From NCBI GenBank assembly GCA_016183805.1, contig JACPDX010000013.1, positions 124,001-188,000 of the forward strand: a stretch of 64,000 nt of DNA, read 5' to 3'. Positions within the stretch are counted from its first letter, which is position 1; each line of letters opens with the position of its first letter. The DNA is from Bacteroidota bacterium. GTDB taxonomy: Bacteria > Bacteroidota > Bacteroidia > Flavobacteriales_E > Vicingaceae. This document shows, one piece after another, positions 10,001 to 18,296 of the stretch. The notes under the pieces are model-generated. The model had not been told where the DNA came from and made no database searches. It saw only the letters and a program-made list of their open reading frames with translations. Both the position numbers and the translations under genes were made by a program.

Positions 10001-10406
10001 GTTTGTGAAAATGGCTTCTGAACAAGCCAAAATTCGTGAGCAATTACAAAAAATGAGAGAGTCCATGGATCAAAATGGAAAAAACGGAATCAACCAATTA
10101 TCAAAATTAATGGAAGAAACTGAAACCGATTTAGTTAATAAACGTATTACTCAACAAACTATTAACAGGCAAAAAGAAATCTTAACAAGGTTACTAGAAT
10201 CAGAAAAGGCTGAAAGAGAGCGTGAATTAGACGATAAACGTGAGTCGAAAGAAGGTAGAGAAAAGCCACAAAGTAACCCTGAAGAGTTTTTTAAGTATAA
10301 CATGAAAAAAGAATCGGAAGTTGAATTACTAAAAACAACACCTCCAAATTTTAATAATTTTTATAAAAATAAAGTTTCGATGTATTTTCAAAATTTATCC
10401 AAATGA
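7044..10406 (+). CDS. Giant membrane coiled-coil protein (DUF4175-like)
   Basis: Function unknown; it resembles the large DUF4175 family of Bacteroidota. Three hydrophobic segments lie in the first 175 residues (about 20-40, 50-78, 155-172). Then come a beta-rich, probably periplasmic region (about 180-500), a very long charged coiled coil rich in E, K and L (about 510-900), two Gly/Pro-rich linkers (about 915-940 and 970-995) and a basic C-terminal tail. Total 1120 residues. Its stop overlaps the start of the RsbW-like ATPase (ATGA), with ybeY next, forming a three-gene operon. Nothing suggests truncation. The opposite-strand frame at 8774-9292 is only the mirror of the coiled coil. Confidence 0.8.
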   Translation: MNNYQELIHKLDAFIRKYYKNQLLKGGIYAISLVLASFIFITSVEYFAQFNILGRTILFYCFFLIVAYVLAYYIILPISKLYKFGKIINHQQAAEIIGSHFAEVKDKLTNVLQLKDLAFNHPNQLILASIDQKSAELKPVPFVNAVDFNENKKYWKIALFPLIFMVLISVFSPDIFKVGTSRLVNHNSIIKPIAPFAFNLKNKELSVLKNKDFVLEVLITGNQLPDKVFMNQDGLKITLSKTDKRNFTYTFKNVNKPVKFNLIASGFESDEYLLKVLPNPLLTNFKVQLDYPKYVGKQNETLNNVGDFTIPEGTKIKWEFFTEDADNLLFSILDTSFKLPTNNKIVSFNTTAKQSTIYSVLPLNNFVSASDTLKYNFQVIKDQFPTIEVEETTDSTNNKRMYFKGLINDDYGFSGLSFYVKIITVIDSLPNRNEPKQVFLPFNKVNNADEFFHFWNLETLDILPGDEIVYYFEVFDNDGVNGRKSAKSSIKTLKTKTIKELEQNTEKSNESIKSLLTESINDAKKLQKDLNDLKKKLTDKKELGWEEKKKIKDLLEKQKELEQKINELTQENQQNNNQQNEFKQYNEEVLKKQEQLQKLFDELMTDEMKEMMKKLEEMMNKLDKNMLGNELEKMDLSNKDLEKELDRSLELFKQLEFEQKLEDAKNKLEKLADKQDKLAEETEQKKSTNEELNTKQEELNKEFDDLKKDLDELKKKDEELERPKGMEDTKEKQDNISEEMKKGSEQIKDNKNKKAAESQKSAAEKMDELADDLKAMLSNSSESAEDMESLRQLLDNLLYISFQQEDLMEQFKSVKNESPDYVKLVQKQKKLKDDAKMVEDSLFALSKRVVQLESAINKEISAVNFNMEKAIDFMAERIKPMASAKQQYVMTSINNLALLFDEALQQMQEQAKQKPGEGSCDKPGGNGKPKPGAGSMKKLQEQLNKQLEDLKKALEEGKKPGPKPGEKPGGQNPMNMPGGQGGSSESFVKMASEQAKIREQLQKMRESMDQNGKNGINQLSKLMEETETDLVNKRITQQTINRQKEILTRLLESEKAERERELDDKRESKEGREKPQSNPEEFFKYNMKKESEVELLKTTPPNFNNFYKNKVSMYFQNLSK

Positions 10407-10825
10407 ATGTTTTAGATAGAATTAACGACAACATAGAGTTTGAATCCCAACTCAACAACATCAACCAAATTGAACGGCTGATAGACGAAGTTTGTGAAAA
10501 ACTATCTATTGATGAAGATTATTATGGTAACATGTTAATTGCACTTACCGAAGCCGTAAACAACGCTATTGTGCATGGCAATAAACAAGACCCCAACAAG
10601 CACGTAAAATTGCATTACGAAACAAAAAACAACGAAGTTTTGTTTATTGTTCAAGACCAAGGAATTGGATTTGATTTGGAGAAAGTTCCAGACCCGACTA
10701 AACCGGAAAATATCCACAACCTAAGTGGTAGAGTGGTATTTTTAATGAAAAAATTAGCTGACGAAGTTACCTATGAAAATAACGGCTCAAAAGTTAGGCT
10801 AAAATTCACTATATCAACCAATTAG
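10403..10825 (+). CDS. RsbW/SpoIIAB-like ATP-binding regulatory protein
   Basis: A small GHKL ATPase of the anti-sigma factor kinase type (140 residues), cytoplasmic. The N box is ALTEAVNNAIVHGN (about 48-61) and the G1 box is VQDQGIGFDLEKVPDP (about 83-98). The G2 position, usually S-G-R-G-(I/V)-F-L-M, reads SGRVVFLM, so the second glycine of the ATP lid is replaced by valine. Homologues in this phylum occur without an adjacent sigma factor or antagonist, and none is seen here. The ATG overlaps the stop of the coiled-coil gene and ybeY starts 3 bases downstream. The target is unknown. Confidence 0.82.
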   Translation: MNVLDRINDNIEFESQLNNINQIERLIDEVCEKLSIDEDYYGNMLIALTEAVNNAIVHGNKQDPNKHVKLHYETKNNEVLFIVQDQGIGFDLEKVPDPTKPENIHNLSGRVVFLMKKLADEVTYENNGSKVRLKFTISTN

Positions 10826-10828
10826 GCT

Positions 10829-11269
10829 TTGTTGAGTTCCATTAATTTTCATTCAGAAGACGTTGATTTTCATTTAGTTAATGAAAAAAAAACGATAAAA
10901 TGGATTAATGATTCCATTAAAAACGAAGCCAAAACTGTTGGCGAAATTTCCTATATTTTTTGTTCGGACAAATACCTTCATAAAATGAATTTGGAGTATT
11001 TAAATCACGATACTTATACCGACATAATAACCTTTGATTATACCGAAGAAAATATCGTTTCTGGCGATATTTTTATAAGTATTGATAGAGTGAAGGAAAA
11101 CGCTATTAAATTTAACACTTCGATAAACTCAATGCAAGCATTTGAAAAAGAACTCTCCAGAGTAATCATTCATGGCGTACTTCACCTGATGGGTTACAAA
11201 GACAAATCTGCTCAAGAAAAGAAACAAATGCGAAGCAAGGAAGATTTTTATTTAACTTTGTTGAGCTAA
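10829..11269 (+). CDS. ybeY: Endoribonuclease YbeY (rRNA maturation factor)
   Basis: A zinc-dependent RNase needed for 16S rRNA 3' end maturation and ribosome quality control. The metal motif is VIIHGVLHLMGYKDKS (about 108-123), with two of the usual histidines. The third position reads K-D instead of D-H, a pattern I recall for Bacteroidota YbeY. The N-terminal half has ISYIFCSDKYLHKMN and the substrate-site segment DTYTDIITFDY. The start is TTG at 10829, three bases after the upstream stop; the first in-frame ATG comes too late, after the conserved N-terminal strand. 146 residues, normal for the family. Confidence 0.92.
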   Translation: MLSSINFHSEDVDFHLVNEKKTIKWINDSIKNEAKTVGEISYIFCSDKYLHKMNLEYLNHDTYTDIITFDYTEENIVSGDIFISIDRVKENAIKFNTSINSMQAFEKELSRVIIHGVLHLMGYKDKSAQEKKQMRSKEDFYLTLLS

Positions 11270-11350
11270 AAGTTTATGGGGTTAGGAGTTTATGAGGTTA
11301 GAAAAACAAAGTTAACCTACTAACCATACAAACTTCTAAATTCCTAACAA
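11270..11350 (+). repeat. Quasi-palindromic word-repeat spacer
   Basis: The left half repeats GTTAGGAGTTTATGAGGTTAG-like words and the right half carries their approximate complement (CTAACC ... CTAAATTCCTAAC). The RNA could therefore fold into a long imperfect hairpin that ends the ybeY operon. The spacer at 26988-27060 has the same design. Confidence 0.45.
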
Positions 11351-11355
11351 AAAAA

Positions 11356-11371
11356 TGTTCCACGTGAAACA
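11356..11371. other. parS-like ParB site upstream of mnmG
   Basis: TGTTCCACGTGAAACA matches the conserved bacterial parS consensus TGTTNCACGTGAAACA at every defined position. It lies 12 bases before the mnmG start codon. A second, perfectly palindromic copy follows the gene at 13248-13263. Confidence 0.8.
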
Positions 11372-11383
11372 ATAATTTTAATT

Positions 11384-13246
11384 ATGGAAAAAAAATACGA
11401 TGTCATAGTTGTTGGAGCTGGTCATGCTGGTTGTGAAGCTGCTGCTGCTGCTGCAAATTTAGGCTCAAAAACATTGTTGATTACTATGAACATGAATGCA
11501 ATTGCACAAATGTCGTGTAATCCTGCAATGGGTGGCGTGGCAAAAGGTCAAATCGTAAGAGAAATTGATGCTTTAGGTGGTTATTCGGGTATTGTTAGCG
11601 ATAAAAGTGCTATACAATTTAAAATGCTCAACAAATCGAAAGGTCCTGCCATGTGGAGCCCAAGAACACAAAACGACAGGATGATGTTTTCTAACTTGTG
11701 GCGTTTAAAATTGGAACAAACCAAAAATTTGGATTTTTGGCAAGACATGGTTACTGAATTAATTATTAAAAATGGAGCCTGTTGCGGGGTAAAAACACAA
11801 ATTGGAATTGAGTTTAAATCTAATGCTGTTATATTAACCAATGGCACCTTTTTAAACGGTTTGATTCACATTGGCGAAAAACAATTTGGTGGTGGTAGGG
11901 CTGGCGACAAACCCTCTACAGGAATTACTGAACAATTAATTGCAAACGGATTTACTTCCGGACGAATGAAAACCGGAACACCACCGAGAGTAGATGGAAG
12001 AAGTTTAGATTACTCTAAAATGGAGGAACAACCAGGAGACGAAAAGCCATCGAAATTTTCATTTTCAGCTGAAACACAACCCTTATCGAAACAACGTAGT
12101 TGCTACATTACCTATACCAATGACGATGTTCATGATATTTTAAGAACAGGTTTCGAACAATCACCCATGTTTACAGGTCGTATTAAAGGGTTAGGACCAA
12201 GATATTGCCCATCCATAGAAGATAAAATTGTACGGTTTTCGGAGCGTAACAGACATCAATTATTTATTGAACCTGAAGGTTGGGACACGGTAGAAATATA
12301 TCTAAATGGATTTTCTACTTCTTTACCGGAAGATGTTCAAAATAAAGCCATGCGATTAATTCCAGGGTTTGAAAATGCCAAAATGTTTCGACCCGGATAC
12401 GCCATTGAATACGATTTTTTCCAGCCCACACAATTAAAAAGTACCCTGGAGACTAAAGGTATTAACAACCTATACTTTGCAGGACAAATTAATGGTACAA
12501 CCGGATATGAAGAAGCGGCAGGACAAGGTATTATTGCAGGAATTAATGCTCATCAAAAAATCAATGAAAACGAATCTTTTATTTTAAAAAGAGACGAAGC
12601 TTACATTGGTGTTTTAATTGATGATTTAGTTACCAAAGGAACTACAGAACCTTATCGAATGTTTACTTCAAGAGCAGAATATCGTATTTTATTACGTCAG
12701 GATAATGCCGATATTCGATTAACGCCTTTATCGAATGAAATAGGTTTAGCAACCGATGAGATGTTGCAAAAAGTCTTAACAAAAAATGAACAAGTAGCTT
12801 CTGTTATCAAACAATTTGAAGAAACCAGTTTAAATCCTGAGGATGTAAACGAATATTTGGAAACACAAAATTCATCATTAATAAAACAAAAAGTTAAAGC
12901 AAACACAGTGGTTACCCGACCAAACATAACCATTACTGATTTAATAAATTCCAGTAAAAAACTAGCTGAAAAACTATCAAATTACAACAATGAAGTGTTA
13001 GAAGGAGCTGAAATCTTGATGAAATACAACGGGTATATTGCTCGTGAAAAAGAAGTTGCAGGTAAAATGATGCGTTTAGAAAACATTAAAATTCGTGAAA
13101 ATATAGATTATAAAAAACTTTCTTCACTTTCTGCAGAAGCAGTAGAAAAATTGACCAAAATAAAACCAAGCACTATTGGGCAAGCAACTAGAATAAGCGG
13201 AATTTCTGCATCCGATATTTCGGTGTTAATGGTTCACATGAAGTAA
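11384..13246 (+). CDS. mnmG: tRNA uridine-5-carboxymethylaminomethyl modification enzyme MnmG
   Basis: The FAD-binding half of the MnmE-MnmG complex, which installs the cmnm5 group on U34 of several tRNAs. The N-terminal dinucleotide fold is [21 protein letters not shown] (first 20 residues of the fold start at about 6). The family signature [20 protein letters not shown] in pieces is at 45-65, the second FAD segment [19 protein letters not shown] at about 366-384, and a C-terminal helical tRNA/MnmE-binding domain covers 550-620. Length 620 is typical. The gene stands alone between two parS-like sites, the downstream palindrome beginning within its stop codon. Confidence 0.97.
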   Translation: MEKKYDVIVVGAGHAGCEAAAAAANLGSKTLLITMNMNAIAQMSCNPAMGGVAKGQIVREIDALGGYSGIVSDKSAIQFKMLNKSKGPAMWSPRTQNDRMMFSNLWRLKLEQTKNLDFWQDMVTELIIKNGACCGVKTQIGIEFKSNAVILTNGTFLNGLIHIGEKQFGGGRAGDKPSTGITEQLIANGFTSGRMKTGTPPRVDGRSLDYSKMEEQPGDEKPSKFSFSAETQPLSKQRSCYITYTNDDVHDILRTGFEQSPMFTGRIKGLGPRYCPSIEDKIVRFSERNRHQLFIEPEGWDTVEIYLNGFSTSLPEDVQNKAMRLIPGFENAKMFRPGYAIEYDFFQPTQLKSTLETKGINNLYFAGQINGTTGYEEAAGQGIIAGINAHQKINENESFILKRDEAYIGVLIDDLVTKGTTEPYRMFTSRAEYRILLRQDNADIRLTPLSNEIGLATDEMLQKVLTKNEQVASVIKQFEETSLNPEDVNEYLETQNSSLIKQKVKANTVVTRPNITITDLINSSKKLAEKLSNYNNEVLEGAEILMKYNGYIAREKEVAGKMMRLENIKIRENIDYKKLSSLSAEAVEKLTKIKPSTIGQATRISGISASDISVLMVHMK

Positions 13247-13247
13247 T

Positions 13248-13263
13248 TGTTTCACGTGAAACA
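13248..13263. other. Perfect parS palindrome downstream of mnmG
   Basis: TGTTTCACGTGAAACA is the textbook parS sequence. With flanking bases it is a 20-base perfect palindrome (13246-13265), starting at the last base of the mnmG stop codon. ParB/Spo0J family proteins bind such sites near chromosome origins. Confidence 0.88.
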
Positions 13264-13522
13264 ATCTTTTCACCAATTATATTAAAATCATTTCTGTCAA
13301 GTTGAGTTAATCGAAGAGTTGACCTTCAATTTTTTATAAAATCAATTAAACAATTGATTACCTGTGATTTAATTTGTTTTGTTGGAAATTTCTAAAAACT
13401 CTCGCCGTGTTTTTGGGCGATTTAAGCATATTTTGTGCTTCTGTAGTATGCTACCCTATTTTTTTGGAGAAAGTCGATTAGATTTAATAATAAATTAAGT
13501 GATTGATTATTAAATCTATGCA
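13264..13522. other. Intergenic region between mnmG and the accessory block
   Basis: About 260 bases with no supported gene. It contains an 8-base-pair hairpin AATCAATT-AAAC-AATTGATT (13340-13359), possibly the mnmG terminator, and several short inverted words around 13425-13455 (AAGCATATTTTGTGCTT; GTAGTATGCTAC). An RNA gene cannot be excluded, but no known family is recognised. Confidence 0.4.
13479..13518 (-). terminator. AT-rich hairpin after the flavin oxidoreductase gene
   Basis: Perfect 13-base arms TAGATTTAATAAT (13479-13491) and ATTATTAAATCTA (13506-13518) with a 14-base loop, five bases beyond the stop codon of the leftward gene that ends at 13523. The placement suggests a transcription terminator. 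Confidence 0.6.
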
Positions 13523-14974
<1,452 letters not shown>

Positions 14975-15047
14975 TTAAAAAAAGAATCTTTATGAAGCAT
15001 TAATTTCTCAGTTAAAAAATATTAAACTTGTAGAAAAATATTTCGTT

Positions 15048-15310
15048 GTGAAATTTCTTACATTATTAATTGGTGTTTCTTTAATTTTACTTTCTTGTCA
15101 ATCCGATAAAAATAGCGAATCATCTTCTATTACTTTAGAATCTGACAACCAATCTTTAAGAGAAATAAAAACAATGAAAGAATTTGTTAATACTATAAAA
15201 ATAGACTCCACATGGTTCACCTATTAGTTAAAAAGGCAAAAGCACAAAATATTTCTGTAAAAGAAATATTGAAAAGTGATGTTGAATATATGGTTTTCAC
15301 AAATGAATAA
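15048..15310 (+). pseudogene. Frameshifted small lipoprotein with one ~40-residue repeat module
   Basis: A GTG start at 15048 gives a signal peptide with a lipobox (LILLSCQ) and a short Ser/Asp-rich linker. The frame then reaches KIDSTW and ends at TAG 15225-15227. Shifting one frame right after that Trp (from CAC at 15218) restores the homologous sequence LLVKKAKAQNISVKEILKSD and ends at TAA 15308-15310, overlapping the next gene by ATGAATAA. The joined product matches the repeat module in the lipoprotein at 19768-20211 and in the C-terminus of the next protein. This is either a recent frameshift, a sequencing error, or much less likely a programmed shift. No slippery heptamer is evident at the junction TGGTTCACC. 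Confidence 0.7.
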
Positions 15311-17153
15311 TACCACCTCAAGTAAAACACCAAGATATTCAATCAAAAATCACATGAATAATCCCTCTGTCTTTTATAAGATGCTTTTTACTCTCTTATT
15401 AATTTTCGTATTTACTCTTTCATTTCAAATTTACGCCCCAATAAATTTTAAATTTTTAAATTCTGATCAAGGAATGCACGCTTTAATGGCGGCTAATTTT
15501 GATTTTAAGCATGGCTTTTATTACTGGGGGCAGAATAGACTTGGTAGTATATTACCATTACTAGCTTCTTTTTTAATTAAAATAAACATCTCTCCACTAT
15601 GGGCAGTTTCATTGGTTCAATATGCTTTTTTATTGGGCTTATATATACTTTTATTTAAACTTATTAATAATTACGTTTTAAAGTTATCCGCTGCAGTTTT
15701 TTTGTTTTTACCAATAGTTACACATATAGAATTATTAAATATTGGTCATCCATACGCCCCCCAATTATTTTTAAGTGTTTTACTATTTTACTTGTCTAAG
15801 TTAATTTCTAGCCATTTTTCACTTAAAAATATTCTTATAATATCTTTGTTTTGGATTATTAGTTTATTAGATATTTGGGTGTCAGAAATTTCCTTTATCG
15901 TTATTTTTATTATCGTTTGCTTTACACTTATTTTCTTATCTAATAATCAAAAATCAACAAAAGATAAAATTCTTCATCTAATACGAACCCCATTTTTTTT
16001 ATTACTACCAGTTAGTTTATTGGGTATATTCTATATTTACAGCAAAATAAAAATTCATTTTAAAGACCCTATTTTCGAAGCTTATGGTATAAATAGTATA
16101 GACAAAACTTACGAAGCTTTTACCACTCATTTTGAACGACTTTACCATACTATTTCGTTTTCAAATAATTTTTTAAACATAAACGCATTTACCGTCTTGT
16201 GTGTATTAGTTTTTATATATTTAGTAATAATCAACATTTATCAACATAAAAAACACATACTTAATAAAATAATAAGCAAAAATTATTTTATTTTTTTTAC
16301 GATAAGTATCGCAACATTTTCAGCGATTAATTTTACACAATGGGCAGGAATAGAAAATTATCCTCATAGATATTATGTGTTTAGTTACATTTCTTTTATT
16401 ACAGGCTTACTGCTTTGTGTTGATGATTTAACTCTAAATAAAAAAAATCATTTTATACTATTTATTACATTATTTACCTCCATTATTGGAGGATTAAGCT
16501 ACATTAAACTTGACAAAGAACAAACAAGATTTAAAATTGACAAAGAAGCCTATAAAACTTTAACATCACTCAACCAATCAACATTTATTGGAAATTATTG
16601 GTTCACTTATGTTATGGGGTCATATAATGCCGCTAAGATTACTTCAATTGTACCAGATCAATCCTATATAAGGAATCCACATCAATTAGATAAGGCATTT
16701 GAAAATGCTGAGGTCTTTTTAATTAAAAATAATTGGCTTAAAAGCTTTCCTGATACTATTTTACAATATGGAAACATGTTGATTAAAAATAAATTTAAAA
16801 CTGATATTATTATAGGGAATGCAACTGTTCACCAATATATTAATGAAGATTTATTAATAGAAAAAGATATCTTAAAAGAATTAAGGGATAAAATACTTGA
16901 AAACAAACAACAAGTTGATTTGATTCATAAAAAAGCAAAGCTTAATCATGTTACTTTTGATGATGTGCTGGAAAAAGATTTGTTAATATTATTGAAAAAA
17001 GAAAAAAAGATTAGAACATTAGAAAACAGCATACGAAGAAATAATAATTGGATGCTGTTAATTTTGGAAAAAGCCAAAAAAAGAAAAGTATCAATAGAAG
17101 AAATGATTAGGCTTGATGCTGAATATATGGTAAATCAAAATAATAATCAGTAA
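15303..17153 (+). CDS. GT-C-like polytopic membrane protein with C-terminal repeat module
   Basis: About eleven hydrophobic segments over residues 20-400. The first extramembrane loop contains NSDQGMHALMAANFDFKHGF, whose acidic residue near the end of TM1 is placed as in GT-C glycosyltransferases (ArnT/PMT-like, lipid-linked donor). A soluble part follows, and the last ~95 residues hold two copies of the unnamed repeat, the better one NNNWMLLILEKAKKRKVSIE followed by EMIRLDAEYM. The ATG at 15303 is preferred over a GTG at 15276 because it overlaps the upstream stop. Transferase activity is inferred from topology only. The tail is a fusion I do not know in GT-C enzymes; it probably faces the periplasm or cytoplasm as a protein-protein module. 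Confidence 0.7.
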   Translation: MNNTTSSKTPRYSIKNHMNNPSVFYKMLFTLLLIFVFTLSFQIYAPINFKFLNSDQGMHALMAANFDFKHGFYYWGQNRLGSILPLLASFLIKINISPLWAVSLVQYAFLLGLYILLFKLINNYVLKLSAAVFLFLPIVTHIELLNIGHPYAPQLFLSVLLFYLSKLISSHFSLKNILIISLFWIISLLDIWVSEISFIVIFIIVCFTLIFLSNNQKSTKDKILHLIRTPFFLLLPVSLLGIFYIYSKIKIHFKDPIFEAYGINSIDKTYEAFTTHFERLYHTISFSNNFLNINAFTVLCVLVFIYLVIINIYQHKKHILNKIISKNYFIFFTISIATFSAINFTQWAGIENYPHRYYVFSYISFITGLLLCVDDLTLNKKNHFILFITLFTSIIGGLSYIKLDKEQTRFKIDKEAYKTLTSLNQSTFIGNYWFTYVMGSYNAAKITSIVPDQSYIRNPHQLDKAFENAEVFLIKNNWLKSFPDTILQYGNMLIKNKFKTDIIIGNATVHQYINEDLLIEKDILKELRDKILENKQQVDLIHKKAKLNHVTFDDVLEKDLLILLKKEKKIRTLENSIRRNNNWMLLILEKAKKRKVSIEEMIRLDAEYMVNQNNNQ

Positions 17154-17166
17154 CAAGTGTGTTTGC

Positions 17167-17214
17167 TTTTACCCACTCTCAACACACCTTCATTAACTTC
17201 AGCAGTCATTTGTC
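17167..17214 (-). pseudogene. Remnant of a second, divergent pdxA 3' end
   Basis: The 48 bases align without gaps to the 3' end of pdxA at 23243-23290: 37 of 48 identical by hand count, 9 of the 11 differences transitions. Read leftwards, the codons give QMTAEVNEGVLRVGK against QMDAEINENVLKVSK in the intact gene, so the match is conserved at the protein level. Just before the aligned part the frame hits stop codons. This is a decayed end of another pdxA allele, lying directly after the GT-C-like gene. Confidence 0.7.
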
Positions 17215-17396
17215 ATTACTTGTAATGGCTATGCAAATCAATTCACAAGAGTTTTATATATCCATAGTGCTCTATGGAAATTAACTAGAATTAAAAAAAT
17301 GTAGTATATTGATAATTAAACCAATAGAATTAAAAATTAGGAAACAGATTGAAATTCGATAATTTTGTTACATATCTTCTTACAATTTACAATTAT
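17215..17396. other. Intergenic region before the metallophosphoesterase
   Basis: No gene is supported here. It contains a 7-base-pair hairpin TCCATAG-TGCT-CTATGGA (17261-17278), which may end transcription from the GT-C-like gene, and otherwise AT-rich sequence leading to the ATG at 17397. Confidence 0.4.
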
Positions 17397-18284
17397 ATGA
17401 AAAAGAATACTAGTCGTAATTTTATTAAATCCTCCATATTGATTTTTCTATTACTATTTTTATACGAGGTTAAAGCTCAAAGTAACGATACGTTGAAATA
17501 TGTTTTTTTTGGACACATTTATCAATGGGGTGACCAAACTAAGGTTGACTATAGAATTGAAAATATGGATTTATCGCAGTTTGATAGAATATGGTTGGGA
17601 GGAGATGTTTGTTCTGAGGCTTCTTTGGATTATTCTACACTATCCCATCTAAATGATTTATTTGATCTCGATAAACCAGGTAATCATTGGACGTTAGGAA
17701 ATCATGATGCGAGAAATGGAAATATAGAATGGATTACTTCGTTTACTAAAAGACCGACTTATTATAGTTATAGTGAAAATAATATAACCACAATGGTGAT
17801 GGATGGAAATCTCTCCCCATTAGATTGCGAAAACCTAAATAAACAATTTAAAATAATAAAAAATGTTTGTGATACCATAAATTCAGGAAGGCTTATTGTA
17901 CTGGTTCATCATGGTATTTATAACAATGTGCCCGGTGTTGCAAACCCTTCTTCGTATGGGCATTCTCTTTTAAAAAATTGGATATCGAATTGTTATGATG
18001 ATACAGCAACATACCTAAAATCTATCTATCCGATGTTAGTTTCTGTAAAAAATAGAGGAATAGATGTGATACAAATTATGGGGGATGTTGGGGCGAATCC
18101 TAATGCTAAATCTTATTACGGTATTTCAAATGATGGGGTAGAGTATTTTGGATCAGGAATAAACAATACCTATAATATGCTTCTTGGAATTCCTATTACA
18201 AGTCCGGACTTAATTTTAATTTTTAAACATGTTCTTTCAACAAATGAGTTATTTTGGGATTTTGTTGATTTAGATTCTTTCTGA
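17397..18284 (+). CDS. Secreted metallophosphoesterase-like protein with degenerate metal sites
   Basis: An N-terminal signal peptide (about 10-28, ending EVKAQ) suggests export. The body resembles calcineurin-like phosphoesterases: LGGDVC near residue 70, GNHDARNG near 105, LIVLVHHG near 175. The first motif, normally D-x-H, reads F-G-H, and the final G-H-x-H appears as MGDVGA, so at least three metal ligands are missing. Activity may be lost or the family may use another set of ligands. The start at the ATG of MKKNTSRN is chosen because the longer frame from a TTG at 17349 adds residues in front of a proper signal peptide. Convergent with the T9SS protein; partner genes unclear. Confidence 0.65.
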   Translation: MKKNTSRNFIKSSILIFLLLFLYEVKAQSNDTLKYVFFGHIYQWGDQTKVDYRIENMDLSQFDRIWLGGDVCSEASLDYSTLSHLNDLFDLDKPGNHWTLGNHDARNGNIEWITSFTKRPTYYSYSENNITTMVMDGNLSPLDCENLNKQFKIIKNVCDTINSGRLIVLVHHGIYNNVPGVANPSSYGHSLLKNWISNCYDDTATYLKSIYPMLVSVKNRGIDVIQIMGDVGANPNAKSYYGISNDGVEYFGSGINNTYNMLLGIPITSPDLILIFKHVLSTNELFWDFVDLDSF

Positions 18285-18296
18285 TAAAAATAGCTT

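Noticed and set aside
13340-13460. Structured RNA gene after mnmG
   Set aside because: Several short inverted words are present, but no continuous fold or known RNA family could be recognised by eye.
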